Of a stretch of 64,000 nt of DNA, positions 1 to 7,388 are shown in pieces. A program made the position numbers and the translations under genes. The notes under the pieces are model-generated. The model searched no databases and had not been told where the DNA came from. It worked only from the letters and a program-made list of their open reading frames with translations. Source of the stretch: a bacterium (lineage in GTDB: Bacteria; Pseudomonadota; Alphaproteobacteria; SP197); contig JAPPGE010000067.1 of the NCBI GenBank assembly GCA_028821455.1, positions 12,461 to 76,460 on the forward strand, given 5' to 3'. Positions within the stretch are counted from its first letter, which is position 1, and each line of letters starts with the position of its first letter.

Positions 1-63
1 GGGTGCCGGGGTGCCGGGGTGCCGGGGTGCCGGGGTGCCGGGGTGCCGGGGTGCCGGGGTGCC
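1..63. repeat. 8-bp tandem repeat, about 8 copies
   Basis: The unit GGGGTGCC repeats without interruption from the left edge to position 63; the first copy is cut by the window edge. The array may continue to the left. Nothing recognisable lies between it and the higA gene (64-232). Confidence 0.95.
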
Positions 64-232
64 CCTGTTTCAGGCTACGACGCCCTCTTCTCGATGTCAT
101 GCGTTCCGTCCCTCGAATGTCAGGCATGCCAGGCACACCTGGGCGCTCTCGGTCTCTGCACCCGTCGTGTTCATGCGTTGCTCCAGGACGGCGGATCTCG
201 GGGTCAGTCAACCGACGTCCGATCACCGGAAG

Positions 233-490
233 TCAAGCTGCCATCCCGCTTCGATACCGGGCCAGATCGTAGAGGGCCTGTCTGCGGCACCAGAACTCGG
301 CGTTGCTCCAGCCGATCCTCTCCAGCGCCACGGCGGGGCGGGGCGATACGGCGATTTGCCCTCGCAGAAGCCGGTACAGATTGCCGCGGTCCATGCCCAG
401 TGCCGACGCCAGCGCGGTTGCGCTCATGCCGGCCTCGCGCATCGCATCGCTGATGCTCTCTCCGGGATGCGTCGGATTGTGCCTGCTCAT
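233..490 (-). CDS. higA: HigA-type antitoxin (HTH)
   Basis: 85 residues. It is the antitoxin of a type II toxin-antitoxin pair and would bind both the HigB ribonuclease toxin and its own promoter. The N-terminus reads HPGESISDAMREAGMS, the usual opening of HigA proteins. A helix-turn-helix follows at about residues 20-45 (ATALASALGMDRGNLYRLLRG). I chose the ATG at 490 because the family begins just before the HPG motif; a longer reading frame would run back into the toxin remnant. The gene begins 17 bases after the stop of the HigB fragment, the normal toxin-first order. The partner is truncated, so the antitoxin is probably an orphan. Function is inferred from family similarity. Confidence 0.8.
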   Translation of the reverse strand: MSRHNPTHPGESISDAMREAGMSATALASALGMDRGNLYRLLRGQIAVSPRPAVALERIGWSNAEFWCRRQALYDLARYRSGMAA

Positions 491-507
491 GCCCCGGCTC
501 GCCTCGT

Positions 508-623
508 CAGCGATAGTCCACAATATTCACGGCCACGGCCCGCCCGCCCTCGAACCGGAAAGTCAGGCGCCAGTTGCCGGATACCCGGATGCTCCAGTGT
601 CCGGCCAGGTCTCGCGACCGTCC
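508..623 (-). pseudogene. higB: 3' fragment of a HigB toxin gene
   Basis: Reading the minus strand back from the TGA at 508-510 gives the C-terminal third of a HigB/RelE-fold toxin: GHWSIRVSGNWRLTFRFE followed by an acidic/valine strand and a final DYR. This matches the family's WSIRV-N-WRLTF-F core. Upstream the frame meets a stop at 627-629, and no start or N-terminal half is present. The missing part is replaced by the resolvase gene whose stop is at 644. The break therefore falls at about 620-643 and is best explained by insertion or recombination. No active toxin can be made. Confidence 0.75.
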
Positions 624-643
624 GCTTCATCGTGCTGCTCCGC

Positions 644-1210
644 TCACTCCGCGGCGGCGCGGCCGCCGGGGAAGTGCTTGTAGAGGGTGGCCCGGCTGAC
701 GCCGAGCTGGCGGGCGATCTCGTTGACCGGAATGGAGGGGTCCTTCAGGAGAGCGGCGGCGATGGCCTTGCTGCGGGCGTCGAGGCGCAGCGGCCTGCCG
801 CCGAAACGCCCGCGCTCTCGCGCTGACTCAAGCCCGGCACGGGTGCGCTCGCGGATGATCGAGCGCTCGAACTCGGCGAGAGCGCCGAAGACATGGAACA
901 CCAGCAGGCCGCCCGGGGTGGTCGTGTCGAGGGCCTCCGTGACGGAGCGCAGGCCGATCCCGCGGCTTCCCAGATCCTCGACGGTCTCGATCAGCTGGCG
1001 GAGCGAACGCGCCAGCCGGTCCAGGCGCCACACGACGAGCGTATCGCCCTTGCGCGCGTAGTCGAGCGCCGCCGCGAGCTGAGGCCGGCCGCGCTGGGCG
1101 CCCGATGCCGTCTCCTCGAAGATGCGCTCGCAGCCCGCTCCCTGCAGCGCGTCGCGCTGCAGGGCGGCGGACTGGTCCCGCGTCGAGATCCGTGCGTAGC
1201 CCACCAGCAT
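644..1210 (-). CDS. small serine recombinase (resolvase/invertase family)
   Basis: 188 residues, the usual length of Tn3-type resolvases and DNA invertases. The catalytic N-terminus has YARIST with Ser9 as the nucleophile and Arg7. The conserved WRLDRLARS block has Asp64, Arg65 and Arg68. A C-terminal helix-turn-helix (VNEIARQLGVSRATLYKHF) binds the recombination site. I chose the ATG at 1210 (MLVGYARIS), the family's usual N-terminus; a longer in-frame start at 1324 would lie inside the upstream palindromes. No transposase gene is nearby. The gene abuts a truncated higB, so it probably arrived as part of a transposon or resolution cassette. Whether it resolves dimers or inverts DNA cannot be told from sequence alone. 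Confidence 0.9.
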   Translation of the reverse strand: MLVGYARISTRDQSAALQRDALQGAGCERIFEETASGAQRGRPQLAAALDYARKGDTLVVWRLDRLARSLRQLIETVEDLGSRGIGLRSVTEALDTTTPGGLLVFHVFGALAEFERSIIRERTRAGLESARERGRFGGRPLRLDARSKAIAAALLKDPSIPVNEIARQLGVSRATLYKHFPGGRAAAE

Positions 1211-1215
1211 GAGAC

Positions 1216-1353
1216 GTGTCCGGAAAACCGCCGGCACGGTAGCTATCCGGACACCTGGTTGCAAGACGGTGTTTATGGACACACTGGGGCCAGTGCTGGC
1301 CCGTGAATCGCCACCGTCCGGCACTGTCCGGCAAACGAACGTTTTTCGGACAG
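1216..1353. promoter_or_regulatory. res-like recombination site of the resolvase
   Basis: The 353 bases between the resolvase and the next gene hold spaced copies of a TGTCCG/CGGACA motif. A distal palindrome at 1325-1352 is exactly 28 bp (TGTCCGG ... CGGACA) and continues inward as AAACG-AA-CGTTT. A proximal inverted pair, GTGTCCGGA at 1216-1224 and TCCGGACAC at 1246-1254, sits next to the resolvase start. A further half site (TGGACACA) lies near 1276-1283. In Tn3-family res sites, subsite I is 28 bp and lies farthest from tnpR, as here. I see nothing further in 1354-1563. Confidence 0.55.
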
Positions 1354-1563
1354 CCCGGAATCCGCTGTGGCCGGGGACCGGACTTCGCCACCATTCCGGG
1401 GGTCATCACCGTTCATCGCTGAGAGGGCGATGTTGCGGCCGGGCATCCAAGCGCCGGGCAGAGCGGACGATGGAAACCGGGCCGCGATACAAGGGACAAG
1501 CAGGGTTGTGCCACGGCCTTGCAGGTGCGATATGTTCTACTGATGTTCTGATCCAGGGATTCG

Positions 1564-2523
1564 ATGTCGCTGCCGTCTCATCCTCACGACACGCTCTTCC
1601 GGGCGCTCGTTTCCGCGCCTCCACTTGCGGCCGCCCTGCTGGCGGACTACCTGCCGGTTCCCGTCGCCGCCCTCCTCGACCCCGACATGCCACCGGAACA
1701 CGTCGAGGGCACGTTCATCGACGAGGAGGGAGCGCGCTCGCAGTGCGACGCGCTCTTCCAGGCGCGCCTTCGGACCGGCAAGCCTCTCCACATCTACGCG
1801 CTCGTCGAGCACAAGAGCCACATCGACGAGACGACGCCTCTCCAGTTGCTGGGTTACATGGTGAACATCTGGCGGCGGGATCTTGCGAAAGGAACGGGCG
1901 GCCTGAGACCGATCGTTCCCCTGGTATTCTACCACGGCAGGCAGGAATGGCGGGTGCCGCTGTCGGTGGCGGCGATGGTCGACGCCCCGGAGGTCCTGGC
2001 GCCGTACGTGCGGGACTTTGCCTACACGCTGCACGATCTGGGCAGGATCGCGCCGGAGCGCCTCAGCCGCGATCCGGAGGTGCGTTCGGCCCTGGTGACG
2101 CTGGCCGTGGCCACGACCACGGACATGGGGCCGGAGGATCTCGACCTCATCGGCGCGGCCCTGGTTGCCGACGGCGTCATGGAACGTGTTATTCTGCGGT
2201 ACTTGGCTGCAGTGCAGGACCTGACGCCGACGGCGATGGAGACCTCGCTCAGGCGCACGCAGCCGGAACGATGGGAGGTGCTGATGGGCACGATGGCGGA
2301 AACATGGATTGAACAGGGTTTGAGCGAAGGTCTCTCTCAGGGTCGGGCCGAAGGAAAGGCAGAGCTGCTTCTGCGCCAGATGGAGCGGCGGTTCGGTGAA
2401 GTGCCGGATACGGTGCGGACACGCGTCACCGGGGCCACGACAGACGAACTCGATGCCTGGAGCGATGTATTGCTGGAGGCGGCGACCCTCGAGGACGTCG
2501 TAGCCTTAGCGCCCCAGCGCTGA
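1564..2523 (+). CDS. Rpn family PD-(D/E)XK nuclease / putative transposase
   Basis: 319 residues. The N-terminus (HDTLFRALVSAP...LLADYLP) is typical of Rpn/YhgA-type recombination-promoting nucleases. A PD-(D/E)XK core follows: Asp in CDALFQARL near residue 60, then LVEHKSHID with the E-x-K pair near residue 83. The next block, QLLGYMVNIWRRD and PIVPLVFYHGR, is also family-typical. The C-terminus has a Gln/Gly/Glu-rich helix (GLSEGLSQGRAEGKAELLL), then a DUF4351-like tail containing RRFGEVPD. Members cut DNA and are linked to mobile elements and phage defence. It stands alone, downstream of the res-like region. The start ATG at 1564 is the first in frame. Confidence 0.85.
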   Translation: MSLPSHPHDTLFRALVSAPPLAAALLADYLPVPVAALLDPDMPPEHVEGTFIDEEGARSQCDALFQARLRTGKPLHIYALVEHKSHIDETTPLQLLGYMVNIWRRDLAKGTGGLRPIVPLVFYHGRQEWRVPLSVAAMVDAPEVLAPYVRDFAYTLHDLGRIAPERLSRDPEVRSALVTLAVATTTDMGPEDLDLIGAALVADGVMERVILRYLAAVQDLTPTAMETSLRRTQPERWEVLMGTMAETWIEQGLSEGLSQGRAEGKAELLLRQMERRFGEVPDTVRTRVTGATTDELDAWSDVLLEAATLEDVVALAPQR

Positions 2524-2580
2524 GGTTCTCCGCGTTGTTCGCCCGATCATCGTCATCGACGGTTCCCTCTCGCCGCCACC

Positions 2581-2799
2581 ATGACCCGCCTCATCCCTGT
2601 CAGCACCCTCGCCCGCTTCGCCGCTGATCCTCACGGTTTCCGCAACCGCCAGCGGACGAGCACGGCCGCCGCGCGGCACGGCATTCGCTGGCATGAGCGC
2701 CTCGCCGCACCGCGCCGCCCCAGCCGCTGGTGGCCGTGGATGATATCTACCATCATCGCCGCCAGCGCCGCCCTCGCCTTCGCCTTCGTCATCGGTTGA
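2581..2799 (+). CDS. small hypothetical protein with one C-terminal TM segment
   Basis: 72 residues. I do not recognise it. The first 45 residues are basic (many Arg and His). Residues about 50-71 (WWPWMISTIIAASAALAFAF and on) form one hydrophobic segment that would anchor it in the inner membrane with the basic part in the cytoplasm. Third codon positions are strongly G/C, as in neighbouring genes. There is no clear Shine-Dalgarno sequence, which lowers confidence. It lies 52 bases before the first antitoxin gene. Confidence 0.4.
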   Translation: MTRLIPVSTLARFAADPHGFRNRQRTSTAAARHGIRWHERLAAPRRPSRWWPWMISTIIAASAALAFAFVIG

Positions 2800-2851
2800 G
2801 CCGTCGGCCCTCCGGCCGTGGCCCGGGCCGACCCGTTCGGCTACATTCACG

Positions 2852-3796
2852 ATGAACCCCGACACGGTGAAGGGATCGATGGAAGACATCACCAACAGGA
2901 TCGCGAGGCCAGACCGCTTCGCGAGCGAGACCGCGGTCGTGCACGTCGGCCTTCCGGACGCCGCCGCCCGGGACCTCGAGACGGTGTGCCGGCACGGTGC
3001 GCCCGTGACGGTGACAAGCCGCGGGACAGCGTCAGGCGAGTTCGAGCGGGACGCGGCGGCCGTCGTTGCCGACTTCTGCGTGCTGGCCCGAAAGGGGACC
3101 ATGTCGACGGCCATCCCCTCTGGCGCCTTCATCGACCGCGGCCAGATCGCGATCATGACGGGCCTTGCGCAACCGCCCATCTACGAGGCCCTGATGAGCT
3201 GCGAACTCCCTTGCGAATACATCGATGGCCAGTTCCTGGTGCGATACGACGATCTTGTCGCCTTCATGGAGACGCCACACGGAACCAATGGTCATCCGCC
3301 TCGCAAGGCCGGTGTGGTCTACGTCCTGGCGACCGGCAAGAACAATCTCGACGCCGCGAAGGCCGCCGCCGTCCTCGTACCGGTCTGCGGGAACGGCGCG
3401 GCGGTCGAGTTCCGCAATATCTGCGGCGCTGTGGCGCGGCTCGAGCCGGAAACCGCCGCTGCCCTCGCGGGCTTCCTGCGCCGCCTTGCCATGGCGCGCA
3501 TGGTGACGGTCCTGCCAAAGCACGCCCGGCTTACCCCGGATCAGGCGGGCGCCGTCGTCGGCGCCATGCCGCATTACCTCGATCAGATCCTCGCCAGCGG
3601 CGAACTGCGCTCGATCGAGGCCGACGACGGCCACATCGTCAGGTACAGCGACCTCATGGCGTACGACGAAGCCTACTATCGTCGAGCCAGGGAGGGCATG
3701 AAGGAGCTCCAGCGCCTGGGCGAAGAGATGAGGATCGAGATGGAGGAAGGTGGCCATCATGCCGCCGCCGCAAGGCGCGGAACATCCCTGCCATGA
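2852..3796 (+). CDS. double-length excisionase-type antitoxin, copy 1 (toxin lost)
   Basis: 314 residues. It belongs to the DNA-binding antitoxins with an excisionase/MerR-like helix-turn-helix that pair with PIN toxins; I recall the usual form as about 140-150 residues. This protein contains two units end to end. The first ends in IPSGAFIDRGQIAIMTGL then LVRYDDLVAFME (about residues 85-135). The second ends in HARLTPDQAGAVVGAMPH then HIVRYSDLMAYDE (about residues 225-280). Each has an N-terminal partner-binding stretch beginning near VHVGLP or VYVLAT. It is a close paralog of the gene at 3932, sharing the upstream CTACATTCAC-ATGAA context. The toxin that should follow survives only as a 109-base remnant. 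Confidence 0.75.
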   Translation: MNPDTVKGSMEDITNRIARPDRFASETAVVHVGLPDAAARDLETVCRHGAPVTVTSRGTASGEFERDAAAVVADFCVLARKGTMSTAIPSGAFIDRGQIAIMTGLAQPPIYEALMSCELPCEYIDGQFLVRYDDLVAFMETPHGTNGHPPRKAGVVYVLATGKNNLDAAKAAAVLVPVCGNGAAVEFRNICGAVARLEPETAAALAGFLRRLAMARMVTVLPKHARLTPDQAGAVVGAMPHYLDQILASGELRSIEADDGHIVRYSDLMAYDEAYYRRAREGMKELQRLGEEMRIEMEEGGHHAAAARRGTSLP

Positions 3797-3867
3797 ACAG
3801 CAGGTTTCGCCACGGTACTGTTCGCCACCACCGCACGTCCTGGCGGGCGTCGCCGCCATTTCGGTGA
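3759..3867 (+). pseudogene. internally deleted PIN toxin remnant
   Basis: The overlap start of a PIN toxin gene is retained: MPPPQGAEHPC beside MPLPPDEEHLC in the intact toxin at 4842. The extreme end is retained too: TSWRASPPFR-stop at 3838-3867 beside TSWRVSPSFR-stop in the intact gene. About 500 bp between them is missing, and the two ends lie in different frames. This shows that copy 1 of the module once had its own toxin and lost it by internal deletion. Confidence 0.75.
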
Positions 3868-3931
3868 TCGACGGCCCAACGCTTCTTGACGTCCGCCGTG
3901 GAATCTGCCGGCCAGTTCTGCTACATTCACC

Positions 3932-4888
3932 ATGAACCCCGTCACGGCGAAGAGACCGATGGAAGACATCACGAACAGGGTCGTGGAGACGGACCTTCTC
4001 GCGAGCAAGACCGCCGTCCTGCATGTCGGCCTTCCGGACACCGCCGGCCGGGCCCTCGAGAGGGTATGCCGGCGCGGTGCGCCTGTGGAGGTGACAGGCG
4101 CCGGGGCCGCGCCGGCCGAACTCGCGCGGGATGCGGCGGCTCTCATCGCCGACTTCGCCGTGCTGGCCCGCAAGGGGACCATGTCGACCGCCATTCCCTC
4201 CGGCGCGTTCGTCGATCGTCGCCAGATCGCTGTCATGACGGGCCTTGAACAGCCGGTCATCTACGACGCTCTGATGAGCGGCAAGCTCCCTTGCGAAGAC
4301 ATCGACGGCCACCGCATGGTGCGATACGACGATCTCGTCGCCTTCATGGAGACGCCGCGCGGAACCAGGGGCCAGCCGCTCCGCCAGGCCGGTGTGGCCT
4401 ATGTCCTGGCCACCGGCGAGGGCAATCGCCACGCCGTGAAGGCCGCCGACCTCCTCGAGCCAATCTGCGAAAGTGGGGAGCCGGTCGAGTTCCGCAACCG
4501 CTACGACACGACGGTACGGCTAGAGACGGAGACTTTCGGTATTCTCGCGAACTTCCTCCACCGCCTTGCCATGGCGCGCATGGTGACGGTTCTGCCCAAG
4601 CACGCCCGGCTTACGCCGGATCAGGCGGCCTCGGCCATCCGCAAGCAGCCAAGCTACATCGGCAAGGTCCTCGCCAGCGGCGAACTGCGCTCGATCGAGG
4701 CCGACGACGGTCACATCGTCAGGTACAGCGACCTCATGGCGTTCCATGAAGCCCTTCGCCGCTGGAGAAGGGAAGGGATGGAGAAGATATATCACCTTGG
4801 TCAGCTGGAGCTGATTGACGAGACGGAAGAACCGTATTCCCATGCCGTTGCCGCCAGACGAGGAACATCTCTGTATCGCGGTCCTTGA
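3932..4888 (+). CDS. double-length excisionase-type antitoxin, copy 2 (with PIN toxin)
   Basis: 318 residues, paralog of the gene at 2852 and built from the same two helix-turn-helix units. Unit 1 ends in RRQIAVMTGLEQPVIYDALM and MVRYDDLVAFME. Unit 2 ends in LTPDQAASAIRKQPSYIGKV and HIVRYSDLMAF. The unit-2 block ANFLHRLAMARMVTVLPKHA is the most conserved part of single-unit antitoxins. The last 47 bases overlap the start of the PIN toxin at 4842, the normal arrangement of a translationally coupled type II module. It should neutralise the toxin and repress the shared promoter. The repeated unit could bind two operator sites or two toxins; that is inference. Confidence 0.8.
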   Translation: MNPVTAKRPMEDITNRVVETDLLASKTAVLHVGLPDTAGRALERVCRRGAPVEVTGAGAAPAELARDAAALIADFAVLARKGTMSTAIPSGAFVDRRQIAVMTGLEQPVIYDALMSGKLPCEDIDGHRMVRYDDLVAFMETPRGTRGQPLRQAGVAYVLATGEGNRHAVKAADLLEPICESGEPVEFRNRYDTTVRLETETFGILANFLHRLAMARMVTVLPKHARLTPDQAASAIRKQPSYIGKVLASGELRSIEADDGHIVRYSDLMAFHEALRRWRREGMEKIYHLGQLELIDETEEPYSHAVAARRGTSLYRGP

Positions 4889-5447
4889 CACCAGCGTTCT
4901 CTTCGATCCTTACGTCCGGCACATGCTTCTCAATCTCGCTGATGACGAAAGGTATGAAGTCCGCTGGAGCAATGGAATCCTGGATGAGCTCGGGCGCGCT
5001 CTCTCTTCACGTGTTTCGGACGACAAGCTTCAGCGTTCCTTCCAGGAGATGGCCGCAAGGTTTCCCGATGCACTGGTTGGGGGCAGGCATCCGTCGCCGG
5101 CCACCCCGCTTCTCCCGGATCCGGACGACAGGCACGTTCTCTCCGCCGCCTTGGCGTGCGGCGCCACCCACATCGTCACCAACAACCTCAAGGATTTTCC
5201 TGAGAAAACCTTAGACCTGCTCGGGATAGAAGCCGCTTCCGCCGACACCTTCCTGACGTGGATGTACCGGGAGAACCCGACGGAGACCCTGCGCGTGATG
5301 AAAGAGCAGTGCCTCGCCTACTCCAGGCCGCCGGTCAGAACCCTCGACGAGTTCGCGGACATCCTGGAAGGAAGGCGTCTCGACACCTTCATCCGCGCCC
5401 TGCGCGGCCACGGCACCTCCTGGCGGGTGTCGCCGTCGTTCCGGTGA
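4842..5447 (+). CDS. PIN domain toxin (VapC-like ribonuclease)
   Basis: 201 residues. PIN toxins are Mg-dependent RNases that usually cut tRNA or rRNA. The acidic active site is visible: first Asp in AVLDTSVLFD (about residue 18), Glu in GILDELGRAL, and the DPDDRHVLSAAL block with two further Asp. The strand IVTNNLKDFP follows, typical of this PIN subgroup. The C-terminal SRPPVRTLDEFADIL is also conserved. I start at ATG 4842 (MPLPPDEEH) because a remnant of the same start exists in the deleted copy; an in-frame ATG at 4815 would add nine residues. It is coupled to the upstream antitoxin by a 47-base overlap. Confidence 0.85.
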   Translation: MPLPPDEEHLCIAVLDTSVLFDPYVRHMLLNLADDERYEVRWSNGILDELGRALSSRVSDDKLQRSFQEMAARFPDALVGGRHPSPATPLLPDPDDRHVLSAALACGATHIVTNNLKDFPEKTLDLLGIEAASADTFLTWMYRENPTETLRVMKEQCLAYSRPPVRTLDEFADILEGRRLDTFIRALRGHGTSWRVSPSFR

Positions 5448-5491
5448 ATCCAGTCTGGATCCGGCAATCACCGACATGACGCCCGGGCAGC

Positions 5492-5971
5492 ATGATCGCG
5501 CTCCCTGAACACCTGCCGCTCATCGCCACGGCCGTCGTCGCCTTCGGCGGCATCGCGGCATTGCTGCTGGCCCGCCGCCGGCGGCGGTATGCCGCGCGCA
5601 TCTGCCGGCGCTGGGGGCTCGATCCCGGAGAGGTCAGCGTCCTTTCGAGCGATCTCGCCCGCCACCGCTCGGACCGCCGTCTCATGGCCGACGGCCTCGT
5701 CGGCTCGCCGGACGTGCTGTTCCGCGATCGCCGCCGCCGGCAGATCGTCGTCGGCGAGGCCAAGAGCCGCCACTACAGGGGCGAGGTGACACCCTACGAA
5801 CGCTTCCAGGCGACCCTCTACTGCGGAATGGCCCATCGTCTCTATCGTCGGCCGGTGACGGCGATCCTGCTCTACGGCAACGGGCGGCGCGTGCCGCTGG
5901 CCTTCGACGAGGGCCTTTACCGTCAGCTGCTTGCCAGGAGGGAAGAGTGCCGCCGCGCCATGTCGCGCTGA
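5492..5971 (+). CDS. membrane-anchored PD-(D/E)XK nuclease-like protein
   Basis: 159 residues. One N-terminal hydrophobic segment (LPLIATAVVAFGGIAALLLA, about residues 8-27) is followed by an Arg-rich stretch (RRRRRYAARICRRW), so the rest faces the cytoplasm. The soluble part has SPDVLFRD followed about 15 residues later by GEAKSR, the D...ExK spacing of restriction-endonuclease-like folds. ERFQATLYCGMA then resembles the helix after the core in Cas4/RecB-like nucleases. No helicase or methyltransferase lies beside it. It ends 22 bases before the convergent ArdC gene. Function is unknown; nuclease activity is an inference from the fold signature. Confidence 0.55.
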   Translation: MIALPEHLPLIATAVVAFGGIAALLLARRRRRYAARICRRWGLDPGEVSVLSSDLARHRSDRRLMADGLVGSPDVLFRDRRRRQIVVGEAKSRHYRGEVTPYERFQATLYCGMAHRLYRRPVTAILLYGNGRRVPLAFDEGLYRQLLARREECRRAMSR

Positions 5972-5993
5972 GCGGCGGCCGCCTCGCCGGTTA

Positions 5994-7388
5994 TCAGTAG
6001 CGCTGCCCGCCGCGCCTCACCTTCATCGTCTGCGCCATCCTCTGCTCGGCCATGAGCTCCTCGGCCTCGCCCTGGACCAGGGCCACGAAGTCTCCTGCCG
6101 TGCGCGGCAGGCGACCCGCCGCCGCCGCGCTGCCGTTGGCCCGGGAGCGGATCACGGCCCCCTCGACGGCGCGGCATACGGTGGGGTCCTCGAGGTCGAG
6201 GCGGCCGGCCGCCTGCCGCAGCGCCTGCGCCTCCTCCAGCGGGTTGCCCGGATCGGACCGTTCCTCGCGTCCCAGGAACGCAATCGCCGCCCTGACGAAC
6301 GCCCGGGCGTCCCGGGCGCCGTAGAGAGACGCCAAGGGCCTTGTCGAGAGGAAGAGCTCGCCCTGCACTGCTCCGGGGGCGACGCCGCGCACCGGCCAGG
6401 ACGGACTGGGATCCTCCTCCAGCGGCAGCCCCGGCGCGGTCTCTTTCACCTCCCGCACCTGACCCTCCGCGGCATCGATGCCGGCATGGAGATCGAAACC
6501 CATCGCCCGGGCACGCTGGGTGAGCCAGGTCACCGCCTTCGTGGCGTGGCCGGCGGCCCGGAAGATAGCCTTGTTGTCGTCCTCGAGAACCCTGAGCCAG
6601 GCGCCGATGTAGTCGGCGTGGTCTTCCCTGACGGCAGGGGCGACGCCGAGCTCCGCCGCCAGGAAGGCGGAGCCTATTTCCGCGACCAGTTCCTCCTTCG
6701 CGTACGGTACCTGGTAGCTGCCCCTGAACGTGCGGTTGAGACGGCTGGCATGACGCGTCCAGTGGATCGATTCGTGGGCCAGCGTCGTGTAGTAGGCCTC
6801 GCGGTCGTGGAAGAGCTCGAAAGCCGGCATCTGGACGTAGTCGTCGGCAAGCACGTAGTAGGCCTCCGTGCCGCCCGTCCGGACGTCGATCTCCAGGGCC
6901 GCGAAGAAGGCCTCGAGCCGTTCGCTTCGCCGATCCGGGTTGATCGGGTGGATCTCGAGGTGGGAGCGGTACCAGCGTTCTCCCAGACCGTCGATCTGCT
7001 CGACGTTGAACACCCGGTAGCGCTTGAGGAACCCGACCGTCTCCTGTTTCGCCAGGCCGGTGTCCGGATCCGTTGTCCGCTTCGGATAGGTCTTGGCGTA
7101 AACGACCGTCTGGCCCGTCTCGCCCTTCTTCACCGAACCGCCGTGCTTCTTCGCCTGGTTGAAGGTCATCCAGGTGGGCGCCTCATACCCGTGCGCATGC
7201 GCCGCCGCCCACAGGACGACAACGTTAATTCCGCCGTAGGCCTGGCCGTTGTCGCGCAACGGCAGGCCGACGCCTCCTGGCGCGGCCTTCTCGCCGTCGT
7301 CCCAGGGCCTCGTCCAGGGCCGGATCCCCTGGCGCAGCTGTTCGACGATGCCGGCCGTGATCTCGGCGTGGACGTCAGGCCTCGCCAT
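5994..7388 (-). CDS. ArdC-like antirestriction / zincin metallopeptidase protein
   Basis: 464 residues. The N-terminus (residues 1-130; EITAGIVEQLRQGIRPWTRPW, NVVVLWAAA, TWMTFNQAKKHGGSVKKGE) is the ssDNA-binding domain of ArdC/DUF1738 proteins. A zinc metallopeptidase domain follows, with TLAHESIHWTRH (HExxH near residue 203) and a downstream Glu in EELVAEIGSAFLAAELG. ArdC proteins protect incoming plasmid DNA from restriction during conjugation. A C-terminal extension of about 150 residues has no match that I recognise. I chose the ATG at 7388; it overlaps the end of the preceding gene by 14 bases, so the two are co-translated with the relaxase upstream. This position behind the relaxase fits early expression in a recipient. 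Confidence 0.85.
   Translation of the reverse strand: MARPDVHAEITAGIVEQLRQGIRPWTRPWDDGEKAAPGGVGLPLRDNGQAYGGINVVVLWAAAHAHGYEAPTWMTFNQAKKHGGSVKKGETGQTVVYAKTYPKRTTDPDTGLAKQETVGFLKRYRVFNVEQIDGLGERWYRSHLEIHPINPDRRSERLEAFFAALEIDVRTGGTEAYYVLADDYVQMPAFELFHDREAYYTTLAHESIHWTRHASRLNRTFRGSYQVPYAKEELVAEIGSAFLAAELGVAPAVREDHADYIGAWLRVLEDDNKAIFRAAGHATKAVTWLTQRARAMGFDLHAGIDAAEGQVREVKETAPGLPLEEDPSPSWPVRGVAPGAVQGELFLSTRPLASLYGARDARAFVRAAIAFLGREERSDPGNPLEEAQALRQAAGRLDLEDPTVCRAVEGAVIRSRANGSAAAAGRLPRTAGDFVALVQGEAEELMAEQRMAQTMKVRRGGQRY

Noticed and set aside
2818-3867. A 349-codon plus frame over the first antitoxin gene
   Set aside because: Most of it is a shadow; only its last 10 codons matter, as the end of the deleted toxin.
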